Positions 23,869 through 34,275 of a DNA stretch of 64,000 nt are shown piece by piece. The notes under the pieces were generated by a model. The model was not told the DNA's origin and searched no databases. It saw only the letters and a program-made list of their open reading frames with translations. The translations under genes were made by a program, and so were the position numbers. Source of the DNA: Camarhynchus parvulus (taxonomy: Eukaryota; Chordata; Aves; Passeriformes; Thraupidae); contig NC_044577.1 of NCBI RefSeq assembly GCF_901933205.1, positions 5,653,321 to 5,717,320 on the forward strand, given 5' to 3'. Positions within the stretch are counted from its first letter, which is position 1, and every line of letters starts with the position of its first letter.

Positions 23869-24836
23869 GTACGTGGTGGTCATGGTTTAACTTAGGTTTG
23901 GTTTTTAGTTGGGGAGGGATTCCATGAGTTGTGGAAGTGGTTCCCAGTGGGAAACTTGGCATCTTCCTTCTGGCATGGTGGAACCAATCCCGTGTCAATG
24001 TTCAAAACTAGCTGGCTAGTTCTGAACATTGACACTGTGTTAAGCCACTTCAGAGAACTGAATGCCTTAGTCTTGGGCTGAAATTCTCTTGTAAGGCTAT
24101 GGTGAAGATATAATTGATACATCGGACTTTTTTATTCCCTGTAACTCATGGAATGCATTGGGGGAATGTAGGGTTCTAACCACAGCCATGAGCAGAGGCT
24201 CCAGTGCTGAAGTGAGCAGATGTTGCAGTAGTTGTGATCTAATGAGAATCTTGAAAAGAGAGAGAGGAGAAACCTTGCCCCAGGGACTGAAGAAGACCTT
24301 TGTTTCCCAGAGATGGATGAAGAGACCTTTTGTCTCTAGGCTAGAACAGCTCATCCTTAAAACTGCACCCCAGTAAGCTGAAATGACCCACGGTGGTAGT
24401 TATGGGAAAAACTACCAAAATGTAGGAAGAATGTCACAATTGCAGGTATCAAGGCAGTGGCTATTTGTGAAAATTAAATCCACTATAGAATTGTTTCTTG
24501 CAGAAAAAGTCTCCATGGCTTGGCAGGAGAAACTCCTCTCCCTAAGTGGACTGAAGAAAAATTATTTAAAAAGTGGTAAACTGACTGAAAATACCAAATT
24601 TGTCTCTCTACATTGTCAGTGGGAAAAGAAAGAAAATTTGGGGGGAGGAGAAGTGTCATAAAGGCTTATTCTGATTTGTTATTATTTTTCTTTTAGTTCT
24701 GCTTAAAAAGTTTTCTTTATACCCTTTAAAGTTCTATGCCTGCTTTGGTCTCCTCCTAATCCTTATCTCACAGCAGAAAATGAGTAAATAATTCTAGTGG
24801 GTGCGCTGGCATTTGGCCAACGCTAAACCCACTACA
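23869..24836 (+). mobile_element. ERVL-like LTR, probably solo
   Basis: I recognise the body as a common avian endogenous-retrovirus LTR. Marker segments in order are a GTTTAACTTAGGTTTGGTTT start, AACTCATGGAATGCATTGGG, TTTGTTTCCCAGAGATGGAT, CTTAAAACTGCACCCCAGT, TGGTAGTTATGGGAAA and CTCCTAATCCTTATCTCACA. The terminal GTGGGTGCGCTGGCATTTGG then leads to CCAACGCTAAACCCACTACA. The end is a TGGC/GCCA-centred hairpin closing in ACA. The 5' limit is uncertain by some 10 bases. No matching second LTR, gag, pro, pol or env is found nearby and no clear target-site duplication remains, so a worn solo LTR is most likely. The sequence after it, AATTGGTGTGTTGGCC, might be a remnant of a primer-binding site. 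Assignment to ERVL rather than another class is from memory. Confidence 0.75.
23992..24035. other. 44-nt near-perfect hairpin inside the LTR
   Basis: Outer arms GTGTCAATGTTCA and TGAACATTGACAC pair perfectly over 13 bp (23992-24004 with 24023-24035). After one A/C mismatch the inner arms AACTAGC and GCTAGTT pair over 7 bp (24006-24012 with 24015-24021), leaving a 2-base loop. As DNA this is a near-perfect inverted repeat. As RNA it would be a tight stem. Whether it is part of the LTR family consensus or an insertion or rearrangement private to this copy cannot be judged here. Confidence 0.6.
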
Positions 24837-27147
24837 TTTAATTGGTGTGTTGGCCAGGAAACTGAACCAAAACCACTACAATGGTGATGCTTCTGGAAGA
24901 ACTTCTGAAAGGAGGCTCCTTTTCCCTTCCCTCTGTGATTCAGTTTGCACAGCAGCTGGGGTTGCAATCTACTTTCTCAAGTCAGCAAAAATGAAACTAC
25001 TCTCAGTTTTGTCAAAGTGCTGGTGCTGTGCCAGAGCTGCTGTCTCATGTCTCGGTGTTTTGTAAGATTTGACACACACTGCACTGAGGATTTGTGTGTG
25101 GAAGTCTCTTTGCTCTTTGGGGGTCTCACTTGGGAGGTGAGATGGAGGAAGTCTGACCAAAATGAAATATTTTACCCTACGTGTCAGTTGTGCTGTATAA
25201 TCTTAAAGGAAAACATGATGCTTAAACTCGTTGCCCACTGAGATTTAGGCAAACTCTTGGAAAGGAGCTCCTTTGGATATGAAGTAAATGGCAAGTGAGA
25301 TGTGCATGGGGTATGCAAACTTGGATTTCTGCCCATTCTTTAGATTTCTGAGACAAACAAAAAGACACTTGGCAATAGTGGGGCTGCTGAAGAAAACAAG
25401 TCTCCATAAATTCCAGCCCCTGGTCTCTGTAATAGCCTTCTGGGCTTGGCAACAAGGAGGTTTTCTCAGCTTTATCTTTGTTAATAGGCAGAACACTGAT
25501 TTAAAAAGTCAGCTTTGATGTAAAATAGAAAGATGTTTCACTTTGGTTTTATGGTGCTTTGAAGATTAAATACACGTGATTTCTCAGATCTCTTTGTTTC
25601 CCCCTTATCCTTACTACTTCAGTTGCTGTTCTCTAGGGTCTAAGACCTTGTAGGAAATGCTGTTTTCAGAGATGAAGGTGTTTTGCACTTTGGTGTTTTG
25701 CCTTTTCCTGTGTAGAGTACACTTTGTACACACCCAGGTGCCTGTTGAAGGAACCCTGTGTTCATATCTGGTTGAAAAGATAATACCTTTCAAAAGATTA
25801 GTTTCAAATACCAGGAACAACATTTGAATTCAGTTTGACTATCAAAGCTGGGGGAATGGTGGAATGGAATAAATAAATTGCTTTTCAAAAGTAGGGACTG
25901 AAAAGTGGCATAAAACCTTTCTGAATTGTGGTATTTGCCAGGGCAGCAGGATGGACTTGGGTGGAAAAGATGCCAGCCAGTTCCAGTTTCCTTTTGTCCC
26001 ATGGGGCAAGAAGGACATTTTTATTGTCTAAACAGAGGACTTAATACCCCAAATTTCTGTATTGTTGTAGCAGAATAAATGGCTAAAAAAGGGAGCATAT
26101 ATTTCTGCATGCAGTTCAATCATTTGCAGTTGCATTGGGATTTAATTTTCATAAAGGAAATCAAATAGCAAATGTCACAAATCAATCACTAAATGCTTAG
26201 GACTGAAAATAAATTTTCTCTGTGGACAGGTTGTATCTTGTTTGTGGTGGCACTTCTTGTAATTGCCCTCCAAGTGCAAACAGTTGTTTGTAGTAGAAAC
26301 CTCAGTATTGCACAGGGTGGGGAGGAATTTGGTGGTTCCTCTGTTTCTGATCCTGGTGAGGGGCTTTATTTGCAGGAGTTTGTGTACAGAGGTTGAGGGT
26401 ATCCAAGATTTGCCAATTTTTTTCTCTCTGGAGAGCCTGTGTTACCTTTTTAGGTGCTTTGTACTGTTCTTTTGTATGTATTGTAACACATAGTGAGGAA
26501 AAAAGGGGTTTTTTTTGAGGTTTTTTAGGTAGTTGATTCTGCAATTGTTCTTTTGGAATAATTTTATTTTGGGAGGCAAGAATAGCACTTGCCTCCATGT
26601 TTCCCTGCAGAGGCTTGTAAATACCAGTTTCCTGTTGCCCTCTTACTGTACCTGAACGTGAATAAGTGTTATTATCATGTGACTGATTATTTCCTTTTCT
26701 GTATTCTATGTTTTTCTTATACGATTCAGCTGGAATAATAAGATAATTCAGTGAATAGTAAAAAAATAAGTGCCACTTAAATGGGAAGCTGGTGAGGTGT
26801 GGGAAGACATTTTGGGATACACACCTGTGTATCTTTCTAGGATTTGTGAATCTTCATCTTTAACAAACCTGTGGGGTTTTGTGGAGTCTTTTTTTTGCAT
26901 ATTAACCACTGCTAAATGCAGAAAAAAACAGATGCATTTGGTGTTATTGGATTTATCCTTACTCTTACGAAAAGATGGGTCTTGGGCATTCAATAACAGT
27001 CTAAATACCTGGGATTTTATGACACAAAATAGGTGTTTTCTCTATATAGAAAAAAACCCCCAAACCAGTATGTATAATGGGTTGTGATGTCATTACCAGT
27101 TTTCCACAAAGGAGTCATGTTTATCATCCTTCCTTTCTATTTTGATT
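24837..27147. other. Non-coding, no gene supported
   Basis: Directly after the LTR no retroviral coding sequence is visible. Many mutually overlapping frames of 60-105 codons (24847-25241, 25222-25518, 26193-26598, 26748-27087) lie on both strands and have no domain or splice context. Confidence 0.5.
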
Positions 27148-27201
27148 GTACTATTGTAGGGTGCTTTTTGTCCTGTACTATTGTAGGGTGTTCTTTGTCC
27201 T
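27148..27201 (+). repeat. Two-copy 27-bp tandem duplication
   Basis: Unit one (27148-27174) and unit two (27175-27201) both begin GTACTATTGTAGGGTG and end TTTGTCCT. They differ at only two positions. The high identity suggests a recent local slippage event. Part of a 62-codon frame reads through it and gives the repeated peptide TIVGC, with no meaning inferred. Confidence 0.85.
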
Positions 27202-29209
27202 ATTTCTATCTTCCCAAGTTTGTTTTTTCTTCAGTAAGGGGAACTTTAGTTTCAGACTCTTGTTCTGCCTGAAGTGTAAAGCTGCTTCATGGCTATCTTT
27301 GACTCTGTTAATGAGAGAAAATTTGATATACATTACCATATTGATACTTTTCTCTGACATTAATACAAATGAAATGAAAATGAAATTAAATCCTTAGATG
27401 GGAGAGGAAAAAAAAAAGGAAACTTATTTTCTAGTATAAAAGTACATGATTAAAAAATTGAAAAAATACTTTTAAAAATTCTTGGGTTTGTTTTAATTCC
27501 TTTGACTCTTACGTTGTGTTTGTATGCATAAACACATACATGTTTATTTGATGAAATAGGGGGCACCCTGATAAAAGTTGATTGTTAGTGTGTTCTATTG
27601 CTAAATTCTCTCTTTTTATGGAAGAAAACATGATATTCACACTGCGTACTTCTGTAAAGAAGCAATCCATGTGTGACAGGGTCTTTAAGATGTTTGCTTT
27701 ATTTATTTAGTTGTCCAGCGTTTCAAGAATGTATTTATAGCTAGTCTTTTTTTTTTTTTTTTTGCTAGTTTCTGTATTTTTAAGTTAGTCACGGAATTTA
27801 GGCTTTGTATTGTAGGATTTACTATCAGAAAATACAACAATTAGTCATTGAGCTGAAATATGAGGAGTTTCTGGAGGGGCTTAAAGATTAAAATAATATG
27901 CTACAGGAACAGGTTGAGTGTATCTCGTGTCTGCCTTGGGAACTCAAATGGACTGGGTGACTTCTTGACCTCTTCTAGGTATTTTGACTCTGATTCTGTT
28001 TAAACTGAGATGAAGAATTATTACTAATATATTCACATATAAGTATCTACTCAAAGGATGTCTAAAGTGGCACTGTTACGTGGATTTTTGTTCCATATCT
28101 TAAAATTCAGGGATCCCACTCATTTTTCATACCATAGAATTTCTCACTGATGAGAAACCTTATAGGAGAAAGAATGGCATCATATTTTAGGCATAGAGAT
28201 GCAGGATCAGGACATGCTGCTGAGTTTTTTCCATCAAGTCCACAAGTTCTTTCAACATACTGCAGCTTTTTCTGAGTTGCTCTAGAACCATCACAGGTAT
28301 CCATGGAAATATTGATTAATTGTCACTGATCCTGTCATGTAATAACATGAGATACCCATGGGTATTCTCTATAATCACAAGAAAAATAGGTAGCAAGTAT
28401 CTGATGGTATTGTAATAATTGTATCAAAAGCACAGTATATATCTGCTTGTTAATGCAATAGTGTCACCAATTCACTTATGCTTTAATCCTTTGATTTAAT
28501 CCATGCATTTTCAGTGATGCAAATATGTCTACTTTAATCAAAAATGGTAATAAACTTTCCAACCAATATTTAAAATAGTGTTAAAAATTATCTTATGTCA
28601 TGTATGAGAGGGAAGTGCAGTGCTTCTCTGGGGACTTGTGAGTGAGATAGACAAGCCGTAGAGCAAAGGCCCAAATTTGATCTTAAAAAGGCAAAACACA
28701 ATTAGAATTTAGCCATGAAATGTGTAGAAATATAATGTAAATATCACCCTGGTTTGTACTGTAAGCATGTGGCATCAATTCTGTTCAGTCACCTGGCACA
28801 TCCCTTAATGCAAATGAGCTATTTTACTGTGGTGTGCACCCATCAGGGAAATTTCATTCCAAATGCATGGAACAGGGGTACAATCCTACCACGAATGGTC
28901 CCATTCTGCCTATTCCAGTTTAGTTTCTAGAACTCTTTGTCTCTGTTGCAAACTGTGGAATTCCCCCTTTGAAAGCATTTAAACCCTAGGAATTCTGCTG
29001 AAGTAGAGCAGGATTCTGTTTAATTAAGGAATGAAGGAATAAAGCCAGCTTTTCTTCCCGTACTGTAACTTTTTGTTTGATTGTTTCCTGTGCATGTACA
29101 CACTGAGGAGCGTGTGTGATGTGGTGTGGAGCATGGAGGGGGTATGGAAACATCTTTTATCCATGTCTTTTTGTTGTTACTTCCATTCTTTTCTCCTCTC
29201 GTCCTCAAG
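27202..29209. other. Non-coding; octamer site at 28808
   Basis: No gene. A 17-base poly-T lies at 27747-27763. At 28808-28815 there is an exact octamer ATGCAAAT in a TTAATGCAAATGAGC context, the kind of site bound by POU factors. Only short frames occur. Confidence 0.5.
27747..27763. repeat. Poly-T tract, 17 bases
   Basis: An uninterrupted T run with no recognisable retroelement body attached. Confidence 0.9.
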
Positions 29210-29373
29210 CAAGCACAGAGCAATAGACCTGCAAGCACAGCTCCATATGGAGGAACCTATCAAGGTCAAACCACTTCAGTCACGCCTCCAAAATGCTCAT
29301 TTTGTGTTAACAATTGTGCTGCTTCAACAATTTGCAAGTTCAAGTGGAGACATTGCCATTTGTTTTCTCAAAG
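29210..29373 (+). other. Internal exon candidate, about 164 nt
   Basis: Upstream is a strong pyrimidine tract (TTCTTTTCTCCTCTCGTCCT) ending in CAAG at 29209, with alternative AG dinucleotides at 29213 and 29218. The downstream boundary is CTCAAAG|GTGAGC at 29374, a good donor. Two of the three frames are open across the whole segment (one from 29073, one from 29126). One of them meets a stop exactly over the donor site, as expected if translation is not meant to run into the intron. No protein family is recognised in either frame. A long non-coding RNA exon or an unrecognised coding exon are both possible, as is coincidence. Confidence 0.28.
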
Positions 29374-32300
29374 GTGAGCTAATGTGATGCTCTGGAGAGG
29401 CAGGGGAACCTGGAGAGGAGATCTAATTATAACTGCAGCTCATTTCAGTATCATTTCAGCAACACTGGTGGGAACTGTCACTTCTAGCAGAATGATGAGT
29501 TGTATTTTTGTTTCTTGCCCACAGTGTCTAGAAAAATGTTTGCTCACTGTAGCAAATTAAATCATGTCTCTCTCATAATCTGGGACCACCAAGGAGAGTT
29601 ACTACTAGCCTGTGTGTCCCATCCAGGGACACCATGCAGTTTTTTCCCCATCAGGATATCTAATCAATTGCAACTCCCTTCTGGGTTCTCTTTTGTAGAC
29701 ATGACAAAGTTTTGGGTGATGGCTTAAAAATTTCAAGCAGTTACAGTAAAAATCCCAACCCTTCTGGAGTAAAATTCTTGTTGTTAATCTCAGTGCTCTG
29801 TATGACAAGACAAAAAATTATTACCTCATTGCTTAAACTGAAATAAAAATGATAAAATGGGTGGCAGGAAAATTAAATTCTAGTATGTTTCTATCATTTC
29901 AGTGGAATTCTTTTGTTTCACCCGCTGTCTCCATTTACTGAATGCTGTTTTTGTTACAGAAAATCTTTTTTCCTGTGTGATTTGTAACAATAAGTGCTGT
30001 TTTGCTAAAGTCTGAGAAGAAGTCAGAAGGGAGGAGTTTTAGGCACTAAATATTTGTGCAGTGTATAGGGCTTCTCATGCCCTGCTAGTTAAAATGCATT
30101 CTGTTTCAGGTTAAAACTAAATGCAGGCTCTGCACTGGGCAAAGCTATTTAAAGAAACCTTGTTTTGTCTCTGATACTGAGAGTGTAGAAGTAGGTGAAG
30201 ACTGATCAAGAATAATTGGTTATGAATATTTCATCCATGAAGGAGTTTTCAGTGAAAAATAAGATGTCAGAGGCAGAAATGGACAAAAATATCACTGGGG
30301 CATTATGAAAGGGGGAGAAAAAAACCCTTTCTTCCAATTCTTATTGTGTAAGGAGAAAGCAGAGCAGAAGATATAGGTAAGGAAAATTTGCCCTTTAACA
30401 TTTATGCAGAGTCTGTGCACATTTGCATTTTCTAAATAATGACATAAAAAAGTTATTATTATTATTATTAGTCACTGCCCATGATTAATATAGGAAAACA
30501 CTTAGCAGAGTGGAATAGTATTTGATTCCCTACATGTAGCTTCTTCTACCTTTTTTTAGATGACTTTTCCTGCCTTCCTTTTCCTGCTGGTCCACTGGAT
30601 GGCTCTGTGATCACTCACATGCTGTACACAGGCATTTCTCTGTAGTGTGATCATTTGCTTAATATCACACCAAAACCTCTGCTTCTCAGGGTCGAAGGCA
30701 GAGACTGCTGATTTCAGCAGCAGAAATAGTTATGCAGAAAAACATCTGTACCAAGAGCAGTGGCACAGAGAAGGGCATAACCACAGTGGCTTTGAAGGGC
30801 CAACCCCTGGTCCCTCCTGGGCAGCTGTTGTTTTTTACCGCCTTGAAATTTCTTTTTGGAGAAGCACAAATAGGTGAAAGGGGGATTTGTTGGTTTTATA
30901 GGGTACAGCATTATTGAGAATGGTCTAGTTCAGGTGTACATATGGGTTTATGGTTCTGCTCCTCTTTTTGAGTGGGGCTTTCAGTGAGGATCTGAGCTTC
31001 CCATGTCCCAGCAAGCCAGAGTGGTGTGAAATTTTGCTATTCCAGATGAAAGTATCCTACACTGTTTGAGAGGATGCTTCCCTGGTGTTAATGTCAGTAT
31101 TAAACAGTGTGCTTGGTAAGAGGGATTTGCAGCTTTGGCCTCGTGCCTAGCATGTATATGCATATAAATATATGCAATGGAAATGCTCAGTGTCAGGGGC
31201 ACCACAGCATCCACAGTGTGCTGATGCATGTTTTTGGAAGGAAATGTTAATATCAGAGAAATGCCATCAGGCAGATTGGGGCCTGGCTGGTACAGACATG
31301 GCATCCACACTCTCATTTTCTGGGTTCTTGAGGTTTTCTCTAAGAGAAGTAAGGAAACAAACAGACAAAGTCTAATCTGCACTCTGCAAAATGCTTGTTG
31401 TATCTTAAAAAGATATCTAGAGGGGAAGTAAATCTTAAAGGCCAATGGTGCTGTAGTCGATTAAAACTGAGGAAAGCAAGAGCTTTTTATAGCTGTCTTT
31501 TCCTATAAATCACCAACTTCCTCTCCTTGGGAGATTGCCAGTGTAAAATCCAAGAATTTCTTGGCATTACTAAAATCAGAGGAGACCTAATTTATATTCC
31601 CAGACCTGTGCAGACCAGACCTGGGCAGTGTTTCATTTCTGCACCAAAGCAGAGTAAGCCTCTAAAAAAATTACCATGTACACTCACAAATTAGTACAGC
31701 ACTGTGTAGTGGCACTACTATAAATTGCATCAGAGGGAACTACTGCTTTAGTGCTGTGTCTTTAGGAAAAGGCTTCATACAGAAGATGTCCTTGAATTCT
31801 ATCTGGTTTTGCTTCTCTTGGAGATTTGAGCTGTGTCTGCAGTGTGTGAGCAAGGTCAGGGAGCACGCGGACAGTTCCCTGATCACCTGCATTGCTTAGC
31901 TGTAAAATGAGGCTTTTGGCTTTGTTTTGAATCATTCCCTCTGGTCCATGCTGGAACAAAGGTTGGGAGCAGTGCAGAGGATGTGTTGCTCCAGGAGACA
32001 CTCCCTAAAAGCTGAGTGGCTGGGGTGCTCTCAGGTGTGCTTTTTTCCAGCCCTGGTTCTGGAGGCTTTGCCTGGAGCATTCCCACTTCAGTGTGCTGAT
32101 GTGAGGGGTTTTTTTGCTAACTGTGCCTTCCTCTGCTCTTAGTTCTACTGTGAATGTTTTTCCTACTCTGAATGTATAAAACCTTTTACCTGTGAAACTA
32201 AAAAAGGAGTGAACTCACAGAGTTCATCTACTGTGAAAGTGAGGAAAGGTGGATTAGTGGAACTATGCAGCTGCTGTGAAGTGGATGGATTATTTAATAA

Positions 32301-33984
32301 TTTAATGCTGGCAAGCAGTCTATTTATAACTTTTTCAGCAGTGTTCAGTAGTTTTTCCATAATTGCTAAACAGCCTGAAAATAGTTCCAAGGTCTTAAGT
32401 GGTAGAACCTTTTCTAATTAGTGAGATGACATTGTCTCCTTGTCTCAGAAAAACTCACCTCAGGACTCTGTTGGGTTCTCAGCCCCATAGTGTGCTGCAC
32501 AAAAGATTTCCTAGAAATCAGCAATGCTTTGGAAGGTATTTTTAAAAACAACAGAAAAAGCAAGCCCAAGCAGGAATTCATGCTGTAGCTATATGTACAC
32601 TTCCTGCCTACATAAATGGAATTATTTGAGTACTTTAGACCAAATTTTTCCCTTTTTGAGTTAAGGGGATTTAGCTCAGATTAATAAATAACAGAATTCA
32701 TTGTTTGGTAGCCATTGGAAAAGTAAAAAATTTATCTAATTATAGAAGGGATGATAATTACAAAAGTGCTCTGCACCCTCTGTCTTCAAGCATTTTGTCC
32801 AAGCTAAGGTTCATGAAGGAGATGAGCAGTAAGAAGGGTAGGCCATAATAAAACTGGTAAAATATTTTCTTATCTGTAACTAAAGACATGATCATAATAA
32901 GACTAGGAATGCAAAATTATAGTTTCCCTTCTCAGTTTCATTTGTTCTTGTTTTATTAACAAGTTAATAATTTAATATTAGTTAAAGGTTATTTTTGAGC
33001 TGGTACATTATCTCATTTAACTTTGGTGGGAGGAAACTAAACTGGAAGTAACTTTCAATTAGCTAATAAATATCTAATAACTTTTTAGACTGTTAAGCAA
33101 AACAAGAATAAGTTTATTATAGATGTATTTTGAATTAAAACAACATGAAATAATAGAAAAACATTAAAATGCAAGAAAGGAGGACAATATTTTGCCTGTG
33201 TACCATAACTGGTAATTAGAGCAAATACATTTTTTTTTGCTAGCAAAGAAAATTTTTAAGGGCCATGTGGGAACATAGAAATAATCAGCTGTTTTTATTA
33301 GCTCATCTCAGGGCTGGTTACATTCAGCTGTACCTCCAAATCTGTCATGTGTACAGGTCTATACTGATACAGATACACTTCTCTTAACCATATATGTAGG
33401 AAACCTGCATATCCATCTGTGTTTATCTGTGGTTATTTTCCTCTTTCTTTCCTTTATTAGATACAATCACTCTATTTGTATGTACAATTGAAGTGCTTGG
33501 AAAGGAGCAATCTGATTTTGCCCTAGAGATGTAATCCTGTTTCATATATTGCTGTTTTAAATGTTTTTCTCTGACAGCATCTAGATCTTTGCTTCTATCT
33601 TCTAATATAATATAAAGTGTATTTTTCACATTTATGCCTCTGCTCCTTTCACTCTTTATGAACTCAAGGCAGTGAAAAAGGGACAGAATGAAGAACTGTG
33701 ATTTAAATTTTTTTTTTTTTGGCCTCAGATAATATTAAAAAAACCAAACCAAACTTAATTTGGCAAGATATTTACAATGAATATCTTTCTTATGATGGGT
33801 GGATTATAGCAATCTTTAAAAAGATCTGTATTCTTTACTTGCTTTAAATTAGCTCTAGATATTTAAGGCTTTATTTACACGAGAGGAAATAGTGTAGGGA
33901 GGAGGTGAAGAGGAGAGCCCAAACTCCTAATTCCAGATTTTTTGCAACAAGTATTTGTTGACATGCTGAGCTATCTTCTCACAG
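29374..33984. other. Non-coding; longest frame is not convincing
   Basis: Includes the longest open frame of the window (minus strand 30981-31445, 154 codons), which has no domain and is overlapped by plus-strand frames. A (TTA)6 microsatellite lies at 30453-30470. TAATTATAGAAGGGATGATAATTA-like paired homeodomain cores lie near 32735-32760. The 32600-33200 part is strongly AT-rich. Confidence 0.5.
30453..30470. repeat. (TTA)6 microsatellite
   Basis: Six perfect TTA units. Confidence 0.9.
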
Positions 33985-34275
33985 TTCCAAGGGGTGCGTG
34001 TCTGGGGAAGAGAATCCTGAAGAGAGGGAGATCAGAGATTTCTATATCAAACAAAGGAAGAAATTGTATTAAGGTCTTAACTTCAAAAAGCTTCCCAGGG
34101 CAGCAAGTCAGACTTTGTAGTGGAGGGAAAAGGGGACAAGCAAGAGAGGCAGGAGAGAAGGGGAGGCTGAGAGTCCCAGCTCCCCTCAGAGGCAGTGGAG
34201 TTTCTGTGGCCAAGCCATTGCACAAAATATTCCTCCTAACAGGCAGGAGAGATTTCTAACTTAGCCATCAGGAAG
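33985..34275 (+). other. Exon candidate, about 291 nt, purine-rich
   Basis: The acceptor is CTATCTTCTCACAG at 33984 and the donor GGAAG|GTAAGG is at 34276. The segment is GC- and purine-rich compared with its AT-rich surroundings, with many GAAG, GAGG and GGAG words resembling exonic splicing enhancers. A 105-codon frame starting at 33942 spans most of it and stops at 34257-34259, 16 bases before the donor. An 84-codon antisense frame also covers it. No family is recognised. It could be a non-coding RNA exon, or simply a GC-rich island of chance. Confidence 0.22.

Noticed and set aside
24097..24661. Frames of 72-92 codons at 24.1-24.7 kb
   Set aside because: They lie inside the LTR, which is not coding. 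No gag or pol similarity is seen.
28127..28140. ACCATAGAATTTCTC, similar to the reversed CR1 tail
   Set aside because: No further CR1 sequence follows, and the match is too short.
30981..31445. Longest open frame in the window (154 codons, minus strand)
   Set aside because: No domain, signal peptide or family resemblance. Plus-strand frames overlap it and there is no splice or promoter context. A frame of this length is plausible by chance in 64 kb.
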